A stretch of 64,000 nt of DNA from Colwellia sp. (GCA_013215465.1 JABSOW010000005.1:1-64000); one strand, 5' to 3'. Counted from the stretch's first letter, positions 27,065-36,608 are shown. Made by a program: numbers and translations. The notes: generated from the sequence alone by a model not told the origin.

Positions 27065-27151
27065 TTCGAAGGATTCGGCTACACGCTACTCGCCGCGATT
27101 AAAACACTTTTATCTAGAACAAAATTTAACGGTGAAAGGTCAACAGACCCT
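27065..27151 (+). repeat. Dispersed intergenic repeat, copy 2 (pair at 2983)
   Basis: This copy has the same block order as 2983-3081: TTCGAA, GGCTACACGCTACTCGCCGCG, ATTAAAAC, then AACAAAATTTAAC and TCAACAGACCCT. It lies between the barrel-like gene and pta, among other repeats. It has no coding potential. Confidence 0.65.
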
Positions 27152-27221
27152 AAAAATTTTAACGTTAATTTCATTATTATCCCTTGGTTTGGCACGCGAA
27201 GTAAATCAGGTGCCACTATAG

Positions 27222-27268
27222 CCATGTTACCTCAAGATGCCTGAAACTCGTATCTTGAAGTATCATGG
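27222..27268. repeat. Imperfect 19-bp hairpin sharing a 19-mer with 22303
   Basis: 27222-27240 and 27250-27268 are inverted copies with about three mismatches and a 9-base loop. The left arm is exactly the reverse complement of 22303-22321. It belongs to the same repeat family as the element after bamC. Confidence 0.6.
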
Positions 27269-27274
27269 GTATAT

Positions 27275-27306
27275 AACTATTAACTATTAACTATTAACTA
27301 TTAACT
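27275..27306. repeat. Heptamer tandem repeat AACTATT
   Basis: The unit AACTATT is repeated about four times in a row, ending AACTC. It is a short direct-repeat tract that may vary in copy number between strains. Confidence 0.8.
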
Positions 27307-27332
27307 CTAGCGAAGAAGACGATATAGGAAGC

Positions 27333-27367
27333 ACAATGATATCCACAAAAGCTGTGGATATCATTGT
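27333..27367 (-). terminator. Perfect 15-bp stem-loop downstream of pta
   Basis: ACAATGATATCCACA (27333-27347) pairs exactly with TGTGGATATCATTGT (27353-27367) around an AAAGC loop. It is 80 bases beyond the pta stop on the minus strand, a natural terminator position. There is no T-run on the exit side, so a terminator role is only likely. Confidence 0.45.
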
Positions 27368-27446
27368 TAATAAACTTTGGTTACAATTGTAAGTTGCTGT
27401 TCTTTATGTTTATTTCTGACTGTATGAAATTTAACTCTTTGTGTTG

Positions 27447-29582
27447 TTATTGTGTCGCTTGAATTGCCGTTAAGGCAATTGTATAAACAATATCATCAAC
27501 TAATGCACCGCGAGATAGATCATTAACGGGTTTATTCATCCCTTGTAGCATAGGCCCAATACTGACTAAATTAGCTGATCGTTGCACGGCTTTATAGGTG
27601 GTATTGCCAGTATTTAGATCTGGAAAAATAAACACCGTCGCTTTCCCTGCAACAGGGCTGTTAGGTGCTTTTTTCTTGGCAACATTTTCCATAATAGCGG
27701 CGTCATATTGTAGTGGTCCATCAATGATTAAATCAGGTCGCTTTGCTTTCGCTAACTGAGTGGCTTTAGCTACTTTCTCTACATCAGCACCATGGCCTGA
27801 ACTACCTGTGCTATAGCTAATCATAGCAACACGTGGCGGTATACCAAAAGCGGCGGCAGAATCTGCCGATTGAATGGCAATATCGGCTAATTGCTCAGCA
27901 TTTGGATCGGGGTTGATGGCACAATCACCATATACAAGTACTTGTTCTGGCAATAACATAAAGAAAATGGATGAAACTAAAGAATTACCTGGCGCGGTTT
28001 TAATTAACTGTAATGCTGGTCTGATAGTATTTGCTGTGGTGTTAACTGCGCCAGAGACTAAACCATCTACTTGTCCCATTTGCAGCATCATAGTAGATAG
28101 CACAACATTGTCTTGTAAGTTTTTTTTAGCTATAACGTCGGTAAGTCCTTTCTGTTTTCTAAGTTCAACGAGAGGCTGAATATAGTTTTCTCGAATGTTA
28201 TCAGGATCTGTGATCAATAAGCTGTTGGGTAAATGAATACCTTGCTGCTCTGCAATACGTAAAATTTCTTCTTTATTACCGATAAGTTGGCAACGAGCAA
28301 TATTACGTTCACAGCATATGGCCGCGGCTTTTATTGTGCGAATATCAGTCCCTTCAGGTAATACTATTAATTTATTAGCCTGTCGGGCAAGTTCAGTTAA
28401 CTTATGTCTAAAGGCGGGCGGTGATAATAAATAATTTGATTCTACTTTAGCAGATAAGCAAGTGATCCAATCTTTTGATAAGTTATCGGCGATATGTTGT
28501 TTTACTTTTTCTTGGCGTTGAATATCATCTTGAGGTATTTCTGGATTAAAATTCATGATATGACGAGAAGTTTGCCAAGTATCCCATGGTACAGACAGTA
28601 CTGGTAAACCTGCGTTGAGTGCTTGTTGGCACAACTCCCAAACTTCTTTTGATGGCTCAAAACCGTTCGTTAAAATTAATGCACCAAGCTTAGTGCCATT
28701 TAATGCCGACAAACAGGTCGCTATAATAATGTCAGTTCGATCACCTGGGGTAACAATTAAACGACCAGGCACTAGGTAACTGACTAGGTTACTAACACTG
28801 CGAGCACAAAAAGAGACACTACGAAAACGTCTATGTTCCATTTCACCGGCATTAATTATTTTAGCCTCAAGGTAATTACTAATATCCTTAATACGCGGTG
28901 CAATAAGATCCATCTCCCAAGTAATTGAGCCGAGTAGATCAAAGTGATTATTTTTGAATATATTTAAATTTTTCCATGGGATGATGTCAAAATTAGTATT
29001 AATTTCTTCTTCTCGAGGAAGTAAGCCATATTCTTCTTGATCAGGGGCATTTAACTTATTAATAATACAGCCTAATAAGTGTTTGTTTTTAGTGCCGCCA
29101 TAGGTTTCTGCTGTTACTTCAAGTCTATCTTCAAAGGCGGCTTCGTCATCATTACCTGGCGCAGCAACTAATACTATATCAGCACATAGTGCTTGGGCTA
29201 CATCGCGATTAATTCGGCCAGCATATGGCTGACGAGTTGTTGGAATTAATCCTTCAATGATAACCACTTGGTGATCCTGATTGAAATTATTAAAATTTGC
29301 GACTATTTCCTCAAGTACCATATCGTGTAAACCATCAGCCATTTTTTCTTCAAAATAACTTAATGATATACAATGACTATTTTGTGAAAGGCTGACCGCT
29401 GCTATGGTCTTGTTTTTTTTTGCTAATGAATTTCGTGAGGGTTGGCTAATTGGTTTGAAATGGCCTACTTTAATGCCTTTTTGCTCGCACGCGTGTAGTA
29501 AACCAAGCGCAACACTGGTTAAGCCAACACCAAAGCCAACAGGAATTAGCATTATTCTGTGAGAATCTGATTTGGTTGCCAT
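27447..29582 (-). CDS. pta: Phosphate acetyltransferase Pta (long form)
   Basis: Pta interconverts acetyl-CoA and acetyl phosphate in acetate overflow. It is the long form of about 711 residues: an N-terminal P-loop/DRTGG-type regulatory half (RIMLIPVGFGVGLTSVALGL), and a C-terminal catalytic PTA_PTB domain (IVLPEGTDIRTIKAA, DGLVSGAVNTTANTIRPALQ, MISYSTGSSGHGADVEKV). The frame is open 20 codons further upstream. I chose the ATG at 29582 because it overlaps the ackA stop as TAATG, giving the standard MATKSDSHRIMLIP start and translational coupling. Confidence 0.94.
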   Translation of the reverse strand: MATKSDSHRIMLIPVGFGVGLTSVALGLLHACEQKGIKVGHFKPISQPSRNSLAKKNKTIAAVSLSQNSHCISLSYFEEKMADGLHDMVLEEIVANFNNFNQDHQVVIIEGLIPTTRQPYAGRINRDVAQALCADIVLVAAPGNDDEAAFEDRLEVTAETYGGTKNKHLLGCIINKLNAPDQEEYGLLPREEEINTNFDIIPWKNLNIFKNNHFDLLGSITWEMDLIAPRIKDISNYLEAKIINAGEMEHRRFRSVSFCARSVSNLVSYLVPGRLIVTPGDRTDIIIATCLSALNGTKLGALILTNGFEPSKEVWELCQQALNAGLPVLSVPWDTWQTSRHIMNFNPEIPQDDIQRQEKVKQHIADNLSKDWITCLSAKVESNYLLSPPAFRHKLTELARQANKLIVLPEGTDIRTIKAAAICCERNIARCQLIGNKEEILRIAEQQGIHLPNSLLITDPDNIRENYIQPLVELRKQKGLTDVIAKKNLQDNVVLSTMMLQMGQVDGLVSGAVNTTANTIRPALQLIKTAPGNSLVSSIFFMLLPEQVLVYGDCAINPDPNAEQLADIAIQSADSAAAFGIPPRVAMISYSTGSSGHGADVEKVAKATQLAKAKRPDLIIDGPLQYDAAIMENVAKKKAPNSPVAGKATVFIFPDLNTGNTTYKAVQRSANLVSIGPMLQGMNKPVNDLSRGALVDDIVYTIALTAIQATQ

Positions 29583-30859
29583 TATAATTTTCCTGCCGAA
29601 TTTGATGTTAATAATTGTGCTGATTGCTCTGCGATTACCCACTCTTCATTGGTGGCAATAACCCAGCATGCTCTTGCTGTGTTAAGAGCAATATTGCCAC
29701 TAGCGCCAAAGCGAGTAGCTTGGTTACTTTTTTCACAAAGATGAAAATTTAATAATCCTAATTGGCTAATAATTTCTTGTCTTACCCAAGCAGAATTTTC
29801 GCCAATGCCGCCGGTAAAAATTAAACCGTCCAACTCGTGCAAGCTCGCACTAAACGATGCGATACTTTTCGCTATTCGATAACAAAATACGGTTAACGCT
29901 AGTTTAGCTTGCACTGATTTTGGATGACTTTTATCTAGCATGGCTGCTTCTAGTGTACGACAATCATTACTTAATTGTGATAAGCCCAGTAAGCCACTTT
30001 TTTTATTTAATAAGGTATCTACTTGCTTAATACTAAAACCAAGTTGTTCAACTAAGTGAAAAATTATGCCGGCATCAACGTCACCACTGCGAGTACCCAT
30101 CATTACGCCTTCAAGTGGCGTCATACCCATACTAGTATCAACACTCTCACCATTTTTTATTACCGTGACACTACAGCCATTACCTAAGTGAGCGCTGATG
30201 AAACTGCATTGAACCAGCGGTTTATTGAGCAGTTTTGCTGCTTGTTTGGCAACAAAGTAATGGCTAGTACCATGAAAACCATAACGTCTAATATTGTGTT
30301 GTTGATACAGCTCAAAGGGTAAGCCGTAAAGATAGGCTTTTTCAGGCATGCTTTGATGAAAAGCGGTGTCGAATACAGCCACTTGCGGTAGCTTTGAGAA
30401 GGCTTGTTGGCAAGCATTTATACCAATAAGATTTGCAGGATTATGTAAAGGTGCGAGCTTGGCGAGCTTTGCTATGGTTTGTTTAACGTTGGTGTTAATT
30501 AAGGTTGGTTGCGCGTAATGTTCACCACCATGAACAACGCGGTGACCAACGGCAACAATGCTGTCAACTAAGTTCAATTGCACAAGTTTATTGACCAGTG
30601 TGCTAAGGGCTACTTGATGATCAAAAGGGGCGACCAGAGCGCTTGTTGCTAATTGTTCTTCATTCGATAGCCCAATATTATATTTAATGTTAATACGGGC
30701 TTGTGCTGTGGTTAAATATTCAGCTAAACCTGATAATAGGGTTGTACCACATTCAGGTTGTATTAATGAAAATTTTAATGATGAGCTACCACAGTTGATC
30801 ACTAATATGGCTTTACCACTAACTTGCGGAAAAACGGGTTGTTGTTGTTGTTTTGTCAT
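29582..30859 (-). CDS. ackA: Acetate kinase AckA
   Basis: AckA makes ATP and acetate from acetyl phosphate and works with Pta. The 425 residues show the phosphate-binding start ILVINCGSSSLKFSLIQ, VGHRVVHGGEHY, RRYGFHGTSHYFV, AHLGNGCSV, TPLEGVMMGTRSGDVD and FTGGIGENSAWVR. The ATG at 30859 is preferred over an upstream frame extension of 25 codons. Its N-terminal leader (MTKQQQQPVFPQVSGK) is about 15 residues longer than usual. The operon is ackA-pta, with yfbV divergent as in E. coli. Confidence 0.94.
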   Translation of the reverse strand: MTKQQQQPVFPQVSGKAILVINCGSSSLKFSLIQPECGTTLLSGLAEYLTTAQARINIKYNIGLSNEEQLATSALVAPFDHQVALSTLVNKLVQLNLVDSIVAVGHRVVHGGEHYAQPTLINTNVKQTIAKLAKLAPLHNPANLIGINACQQAFSKLPQVAVFDTAFHQSMPEKAYLYGLPFELYQQHNIRRYGFHGTSHYFVAKQAAKLLNKPLVQCSFISAHLGNGCSVTVIKNGESVDTSMGMTPLEGVMMGTRSGDVDAGIIFHLVEQLGFSIKQVDTLLNKKSGLLGLSQLSNDCRTLEAAMLDKSHPKSVQAKLALTVFCYRIAKSIASFSASLHELDGLIFTGGIGENSAWVRQEIISQLGLLNFHLCEKSNQATRFGASGNIALNTARACWVIATNEEWVIAEQSAQLLTSNSAGKL

Positions 30860-31073
30860 AGTTGCTTGAATGCAAGGGAAAATGTATAGCGTTATTGTAG
30901 CGATTGAGTAGAATGTGATATTGATGTAGGGCAATAAAGTGTTTCTTGGTGAAAATTTAATTAATGAGCATTAACAATTTATTACAAGGTTATTATCGAT
31001 AAATTTTACCTATTACTTTTGCTATTAACAGGTAGCTGCTATAGTAGATACAGGGCAGTATCGGTATTTATTT

Positions 31074-31541
31074 ATGAATTTATCTGTAGTACAAGTAATT
31101 AAATTAGGTCAACAATATATTAATTTTTGGCCAGAAAAGGCTGAATTAGCTCGTTATTTTGCTGATTATCAGGCGGTACAAAGTGCTCGTTTTGTTTGCC
31201 GGTATTTTCCTGCTTTGGCATTATTTATCTTTATTATGCAGCTTTATTTCTCTTCTGGTTTTTTTCTTGGCTCAGGTAGCATTACTAATGCGTTAGATGC
31301 CTTACCTCAAGCGTTGGTTTATGGATTGTTTTTGATATCTATACCGGTACAAGCCTTAGTAGTGTTAGGGGTGAAAGCAGATAAGTTTTTACCGCCATCG
31401 TTGGCTTCTTGGTATCGTAGCGGTTTGGAGAAAGCAAAAGAGCAGGGCAGCCAAAATAAACTAACCGACTTGGCCGTTGCTAAACCAAGGTATATTGATT
31501 TAGCACAATTATTACAACTAACCTTTGCTTCAAGAAACTAA
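31074..31541 (+). CDS. yfbV: UPF0208 membrane protein YfbV
   Basis: This 155-residue inner-membrane protein has the UPF0208 pattern: a cytosolic start with GQQYINFWPEKAELARYFAD, two helices (FPALALFIFIMQLYF and ALVYGLFLISIPVQALVVLG), and LPPSLASWYRSGLEK. Function is unknown. It is divergent from ackA, a conserved neighbourhood in enterobacteria and Vibrio. It ends 10 bases from the convergent rlmA. Confidence 0.88.
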   Translation: MNLSVVQVIKLGQQYINFWPEKAELARYFADYQAVQSARFVCRYFPALALFIFIMQLYFSSGFFLGSGSITNALDALPQALVYGLFLISIPVQALVVLGVKADKFLPPSLASWYRSGLEKAKEQGSQNKLTDLAVAKPRYIDLAQLLQLTFASRN

Positions 31542-31551
31542 CGACTTGTTT

Positions 31552-32364
31552 TTATTTTTTATAAAGTCTTAAAATAAAATCAGCTTGGCAGGTAAATTTA
31601 CTCATTGTTTTAATTTCTGCTATTAACTCCTTCGATGCTTTAAATGCCAAAGGTGTCATCGCTAATAAATTAAGGACATCATCACTGTGTTCGAAATTCA
31701 TCGAGTAAGTTAACTTTTGTTCTTCAACTAGGGTTAAATGACTAATTGGCGTTTTAGATATATCGTGTTCATTGGCTTGTTGATAAATCAATTCTTTTAA
31801 TTCAAATAAATGCTGCTCAGCGGGTGTTACTGTTAATAAGTAACCCCCTTGTTGCAAAACCCGAGTAAATTCATTTTCTAAAATGGGCGCATAAACAGAA
31901 ACCAACCAACCAAAATAGTTATCACTAAAGCTTAATTTAGATAAAGTACCCACGCTAAAGTGACAGTTTTGATAACGTTTTGCGGCAATTTTTATTGTTT
32001 CTTTCGCTATATCAACGCCATAAACTTGATTATCTGCAGTTTTGTGTTGATGGGTATAAAAGCCTTCACCGCAACCAGCATCAAGTAATGCCCTATTGCT
32101 TTGGCCGTATTGTTGATAAAGAGCCAGCATTTTATCAACCAAGGGTTGATAAAAACCTTTATCAAGAAAAGCACGCCTAGCAATAACCATATCTTTATTA
32201 TCGCCAGGGGCTTTTGAGTGTTTAAATTGCACCGGCAATAAGTTTACATAACCTTGTTTCGCTTGATCAAAACTGTGATTATTAGTACAGCCATACGTTT
32301 TGTCAGTAAGGGTTAATGCTTGCTGACAAAGTGGGCAAAGGTAATGGGCAGGTAATGATGACAT
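31552..32364 (-). CDS. rlmA: 23S rRNA (guanine-N1)-methyltransferase RlmA
   Basis: RlmA methylates G745 of 23S rRNA in E. coli. An N-terminal zinc ribbon (CPLC, then a second C and NHSFD) is followed by the linker GYVNLLPVQFKHSKAPGDNK, which is diagnostic. The SAM-binding LLDAGCGEGFYTH comes next. The 270 residues match family length. It is separated by 15 bases from xthA upstream on the same strand, so the two are probably cotranscribed. Confidence 0.9.
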   Translation of the reverse strand: MSSLPAHYLCPLCQQALTLTDKTYGCTNNHSFDQAKQGYVNLLPVQFKHSKAPGDNKDMVIARRAFLDKGFYQPLVDKMLALYQQYGQSNRALLDAGCGEGFYTHQHKTADNQVYGVDIAKETIKIAAKRYQNCHFSVGTLSKLSFSDNYFGWLVSVYAPILENEFTRVLQQGGYLLTVTPAEQHLFELKELIYQQANEHDISKTPISHLTLVEEQKLTYSMNFEHSDDVLNLLAMTPLAFKASKELIAEIKTMSKFTCQADFILRLYKK

Positions 32365-32379
32365 CAGTTTATTTTATTC

Positions 32380-33189
32380 TTAATTGGTAAATGTTGACCA
32401 AATTGGCGCGTGATCTGATGGTTTTTCAATACCACGAAGTTCATAGTCAATGTCTGACTCAACACATTGCTCACTTAAGGTTTTTGTTGCTAAAACAACA
32501 TCAATACGTAAGCCACGGTTATCATCAAAGCCACGAGAACGATAGTCAAACCAAGAGTAACGTTCGCTGCGCTCAGGATGAAGTTGGCGGAAAGTATCAA
32601 TAAAGCCCCAATCCATTAGTGTTTTTAGCCATTCACGCTCTTCTAATTGAAATGAACATTTACCGGTTTTTAGCCAACGTTTACGGTTAACTTCACCGAT
32701 GCCTATATCGATATCAAGTGGAGAAATATTAATATCCCCCATCACCACTATTTGTTCATCGTTAGTATGATGTTCATTTAAATAAGTCATTAAATCTTGA
32801 TAAAATTTACGTTTATACGGGTATTTAGTTTCATGGGCAATATTTTCACCTTGTGGAAAATAGCCGTTAAGTACGGTGACTTTTTCGCCTTTGTTATTGG
32901 TTGTTTCTACCATAATCATGCGGCGTTGAGCTTCATCATCGTCAGTTGGAAAGCCTTTTTGTACTTTTACCGCTGCTTTTTTACATAACATAGCAACGCC
33001 GTAATGGGCTTTTTGTCCATGAAAATAAACGTGGTAGCCCATCGCTTCAACCGCTTCTAAGGGAAATACTTCATCATGTACTTTAATTTCTTGTAAACCG
33101 ATAATATCAGGCTGATGTTTATCTATAATCGCTTGTAATTGGTGTAGACGAGCACGAAGGCCATTAATGTTAAAACTGATAATTTTCAT
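32380..33189 (-). CDS. xthA: Exodeoxyribonuclease III XthA
   Basis: This is the major AP endonuclease/3'-exonuclease of base-excision repair. The 269 residues carry [19 protein letters not shown], the metal Glu in IGLQEIKV, the catalytic [15 protein letters not shown], the RIDVVLAT region and the terminal SDHAPIW with the catalytic His. All catalytic motifs are intact. The ATG at 33189 is the only sensible start. Confidence 0.95.
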   Translation of the reverse strand: MKIISFNINGLRARLHQLQAIIDKHQPDIIGLQEIKVHDEVFPLEAVEAMGYHVYFHGQKAHYGVAMLCKKAAVKVQKGFPTDDDEAQRRMIMVETTNNKGEKVTVLNGYFPQGENIAHETKYPYKRKFYQDLMTYLNEHHTNDEQIVVMGDINISPLDIDIGIGEVNRKRWLKTGKCSFQLEEREWLKTLMDWGFIDTFRQLHPERSERYSWFDYRSRGFDDNRGLRIDVVLATKTLSEQCVESDIDYELRGIEKPSDHAPIWSTFTN

Positions 33190-33420
33190 ATTATTTAACT
33201 ACCGAAGTAAAGAATTGCTGAGATCTTGCTTGTTTGATAACTTACTCGCAAGCTATTTTTAGTAAATTTTACCCTTGTGGATGTTATTTGAGCAGTTCAG
33301 CTCAAATATGTAAGTTAATGTAATCTAGACGTAACAACTAGTACTACGTATTGTTAATGATCTGTAACTTGTTTAAGCTTGTATTCACTGCAAAACATTA
33401 GCGAAAAAGAGGAAATTAAT

Positions 33421-34128
33421 ATGGCTGATTCAGTAAAAAAAATATTATTAGTGGAAGATGATCGTCAGTTATCGGATTTAGTAACCGATTTTTTAACTAG
33501 TGAAGGCTATCATGTTAAACAAGAGTTTAGAGGCGATACAGTTGCTAAACGTGTTGAATTATTTTCACCTGACTTGATCATCCTTGATCTTATGCTGCCC
33601 GGTAAAGATGGTTTTGCTATTTGCCGTGATTTACGCCCTAGTTTTTTGGGCCCTATTTTAATGTTAACCGCAAAAGGCACTGATTTTGATCAGGTATTAG
33701 GGTTAGAAATAGGTGCTGATGATTATGTTATCAAACCTGTTGAACCACGAGTACTACTTGCTAGAGTTACGGCATTATTACGTCGTGGTGAATTACCTAA
33801 TCAGTCGCAAGAGCTAGGTGAAATATCTTGTGGTCAATTACAGATCAATAGAGCATCACGCAAGGTTACCTTAAAGGATGAAAATGTCGATTTAACCAGT
33901 CAAGAATTTGATTTGTTGTGGCTGCTAGCGAAAAAATCTGGTGAGGTTCAAAACCGCAACTATATTTATAAAGCGGTTGTTGGTCGAGAATATGATGGTT
34001 TAGACAGAAGCGTTGATGTGCGTATATCGAGACTACGTAAAAAGCTCTTTGATGACACCAAAGCACCTTTTAGAATCAAAACCATTTGGGGACAAGGTTA
34101 TTTATTTGTTCCTGATGCCTGGAATTAA
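33421..34128 (+). CDS. rstA: RstA-like OmpR-family response regulator
   Basis: The receiver domain (KILLVEDDRQLSDL, phospho-acceptor Asp56 in LIILDLMLPGKDG, Lys in YVIKPVEP) is followed by a winged-helix DNA-binding domain. The C-terminal stretch YDGLDRSVDVRISRLRKKL with RIKTIWGQGYLFVPDAW closely parallels E. coli RstA. The frame is open 14 codons further upstream. The ATG at 33421 follows GAGGAAATTAAT, a good ribosome binding site, and gives 235 residues. The partner kinase is 77 bases downstream, beyond a terminator-like hairpin. Signal and regulon are unknown. Confidence 0.85.
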   Translation: MADSVKKILLVEDDRQLSDLVTDFLTSEGYHVKQEFRGDTVAKRVELFSPDLIILDLMLPGKDGFAICRDLRPSFLGPILMLTAKGTDFDQVLGLEIGADDYVIKPVEPRVLLARVTALLRRGELPNQSQELGEISCGQLQINRASRKVTLKDENVDLTSQEFDLLWLLAKKSGEVQNRNYIYKAVVGREYDGLDRSVDVRISRLRKKLFDDTKAPFRIKTIWGQGYLFVPDAWN

Positions 34129-34142
34129 CTACTATTTTTAAT

Positions 34143-34176
34143 AAGCGAAATTGTGATATTCAGTTTCGCTTTTTTG
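34143..34176 (+). terminator. Terminator-like hairpin between rstA and rstB
   Basis: AAGCGAAA (34143-34150) pairs with TTTCGCTT (34164-34171), extended by TTG/CAG, and is followed by a T-run. It lies within a two-component operon, so it may attenuate kinase expression relative to the regulator. Confidence 0.75.
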
Positions 34177-34205
34177 TTTTTATTTCTTGATACCGTAGGT
34201 CAATA

Positions 34206-35522
34206 ATGAATTTTCGTTTTAAAAGTGCTGGTAGATCTTTCTTTAGCCTTTATTTTTTGATTATCTCTACCTTTATTCTTTTTTCTTGGTTACTTGATAA
34301 CGTTTGGAATTCATATCTTGAACAAGATGTTGAGTCTTATACTGGCTATAAAACCATGTTACTTGCGGTGGGTGACTATGTACAAAAACACCCTAAATCA
34401 GAGTGGCAACATATTGTTGAACAGACGGCAATACGCTATGAGTTACCCTTAAAATTAATCAGCTCGTCAAGCTTTGATGCAACGGAACATGAAGAACAAC
34501 ATGTTTTAAAAGAAGGGCATACCCATGTTTATTATGATAATGATATGGTGAATTTGCATTATTCAATTCCAAATACCGAGTCGGTGATTTCACTAGGCCC
34601 GGCTAAAATGCCGACTAGACCACGCCTTAAAGCCATTTATCGAGTTTGTATTTTAGCTTTTTTAGGGTTTATAATTTTTATTTGGTTGTGGCCTATGTCA
34701 CGAGATTTAGAACAGCTTAAAAAAGCAACCAGTGAATTTGGTCAAGGTAATTTTAAGGCGAGTGCACCAATGGCTAAATCAACCATGATGGCACCGATGA
34801 TGCTGTCATTTAATATGATGGCTGAGCGCATTAAGCGACTTATTGATGCACATAAAGAGCTAACTAGTGCTGTTTCTCATGAGTTAAGGACACCCCTTGC
34901 TCGCAGTAAATTTGCTTTACAAATGTTATCAACAGTAAAAGATGAAGAGAAAAGACAAAAGTATCAACAACAAATCAACAATGATGTTTGTGAGTTAGAA
35001 GAGTTAATTAATGAAATGCTTATTTATGCTGCCTTTGATAGTGACAGACCCGAGCTTAGTTTTACCAGTGAAAATATCCATGATTTAGTGAAAAAACAAA
35101 TTACTAACCATGAACAGCTGGCAACAAAAATAGAATTTATTGATAACGCCGCCAATTTATTCGCTATTTGTGATACTCATTTTATTGACCGAGCATTGAA
35201 TAATTTTATTAGCAATGGGATAAAATATGGCGCAGGTAAGGTTAGAGTCACTGTATCTCAATTTCAGTCTGACAATGTTAACAAGACACGTATGTGTAGT
35301 ATTTGTGTCGAAGATAATGGCCAAGGTGTTTCTAATGAGTTTAAAAAGGTGATTTTTGATGCTTTTTCGCGCGGCGATCAGTCGAGAAATCGTGAAACGG
35401 GAGGTTTTGGCTTGGGGTTAGCGATAGTGGCACGTATTATGGAATGGCATCATGGGACAGCGAGTATTACAGATAGTGATATGGGAGGAGCAGCATTTAC
35501 ACTAACATGGCCAATTGAATAG
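34206..35522 (+). CDS. rstB: RstB-like sensor histidine kinase
   Basis: This is a 438-residue inner-membrane kinase. The first helix (FFSLYFLIISTFILFSWLL) is followed by a periplasmic sensor of about 115 residues and a second helix (VCILAFLGFIIFIWLW). A HAMP linker comes next, then the H-box SAVSHELRTPLARSKFALQM, N-box NNFISNGIKYG, VEDNGQGVS and GGFGLGLAIVARI. Length and layout fit RstB, and it pairs with the RstA-like regulator. The periplasmic ligand is not known. The ATG at 34206 has only a weak ribosome binding site. Confidence 0.82.
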   Translation: MNFRFKSAGRSFFSLYFLIISTFILFSWLLDNVWNSYLEQDVESYTGYKTMLLAVGDYVQKHPKSEWQHIVEQTAIRYELPLKLISSSSFDATEHEEQHVLKEGHTHVYYDNDMVNLHYSIPNTESVISLGPAKMPTRPRLKAIYRVCILAFLGFIIFIWLWPMSRDLEQLKKATSEFGQGNFKASAPMAKSTMMAPMMLSFNMMAERIKRLIDAHKELTSAVSHELRTPLARSKFALQMLSTVKDEEKRQKYQQQINNDVCELEELINEMLIYAAFDSDRPELSFTSENIHDLVKKQITNHEQLATKIEFIDNAANLFAICDTHFIDRALNNFISNGIKYGAGKVRVTVSQFQSDNVNKTRMCSICVEDNGQGVSNEFKKVIFDAFSRGDQSRNRETGGFGLGLAIVARIMEWHHGTASITDSDMGGAAFTLTWPIE

Positions 35523-35581
35523 TTAACTTCAGCTTTGAAGTTAACCTACCTTTGAAGTTAACTATGGCAAAAAAGGGGTTG

Positions 35582-36148
35582 TTAGTTAATTTCGATTATT
35601 GGTAACCAACGGTTCATTGGCTCTATTTCGTCAATATCATGGATGGTTATTGGTGGTTGTATCTTATCTTCTGGCGGCGCGGCCAGTAGATTAAGATCAA
35701 GCGCCATTGCTGTGCCTATTAACCTACCTGATTCAAGTTTAAAATCATAATAAATACCGTTATAAAAATTAGCACCAAATTCTGTGTGCTTTTTATACAT
35801 GAATAATAAATCATGGGATAGCCAAGTAAAATCTGTTTTGGTTATATTTCGTGGGTTATTATATGGGTAGGCTAGGTGGCACCATAATTCAGGCCCTTCT
35901 AAACATTTCATTTCTTTCATTGATAAAAAATAATCTTGAAATAATTTATCTTTTAAATGAATTTGGTAATGAATTGTTGCTTGTTGAGCTGAAAAATCAA
36001 TAGAGCCTATAAGTAGCCTGTTACCTTTATTATCAACTAAGCTTATTTGCTTTGTGCCTTGATAAAATGGTTCGGTGTGAACAAGAGTGCTCTGCTGCAC
36101 ACAAGAAATATTTATCAATGCGAGTAAGATTATTATGTGTTTATACAT
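35582..36148 (-). CDS. Hypothetical lipoprotein
   Basis: This is a lipoprotein of about 188 residues: signal YKHIIILLALINISC with the lipobox Cys, then a mostly beta chain (QISLVDNKGNRLLIGSIDFS, ATIHYQIHLKDKLF). A Cys pair in KCLEGPELWC could form a disulfide. I do not recognise a family. The ATG at 36148 (MYKHII) is preferred over 36157. It is convergent with rstB and probably monocistronic. Confidence 0.65.
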   Translation of the reverse strand: MYKHIIILLALINISCVQQSTLVHTEPFYQGTKQISLVDNKGNRLLIGSIDFSAQQATIHYQIHLKDKLFQDYFLSMKEMKCLEGPELWCHLAYPYNNPRNITKTDFTWLSHDLLFMYKKHTEFGANFYNGIYYDFKLESGRLIGTAMALDLNLLAAPPEDKIQPPITIHDIDEIEPMNRWLPIIEIN

Positions 36149-36471
36149 TTTTATCACCTTTTAGCTATCGTATTAGACAACTTTAGTTGATTTATACACA
36201 GTGTATATAGCACTTAGGGAGGATTTTTAATAAAAATGCTTATCTTTGATCTGACATTGCGGTCATTAACATCAATAGCTTCTTAGGCTATTTAGAACGC
36301 TCAGAAGACATAGATCTACCTTTATCCTGACAGACAACTAAGCGACCAAAGAACTAAACCGCTCCGCGGTAATGGTGCTCTTTTCTAGCTCAGCATTACC
36401 TTCAAACTTATGTATTTTTTTCTACTCTTAGCATTGAGGTATTCCGCCTCTATTTGCTAGGAGTATTTACC

Positions 36472-36608
36472 ATGAAAATATCAACACACTTTCCCCCAGC
36501 TTTTCGTCAACGCATTAACGAAGATATGAGTCTGCGTAAGTTTGCCGTATCTTACATCCGTGACAAGGAGTTACAGTTATCGAACATTCGATAAGGGATC
36601 GCTTTGCC
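36472..36608 (+). mobile_element. Internally deleted IS91/integrase-type element
   Basis: An AGGAG ribosome binding site precedes an ATG at 36472 coding 40 residues (FPPAFRQRINEDMSLRKF and so on) that resemble the N-terminal start of tyrosine integrases of the IS91-associated type. The frame then runs into a hairpin TTATCGAA-CA-TTCGATAA (36577-36594) followed by GGATCGCTTTGCC. The hairpin and this tail match the terminus next to the IS91 transposase at 577-607. I interpret this as an element reduced to its integrase start plus the distal end. Confidence 0.5.

Noticed and set aside
27874-28179. Plus-strand open frame of 101 codons opposite pta
   Set aside because: It lies wholly within the conserved catalytic part of pta and has no ribosome binding site or recognisable domain.
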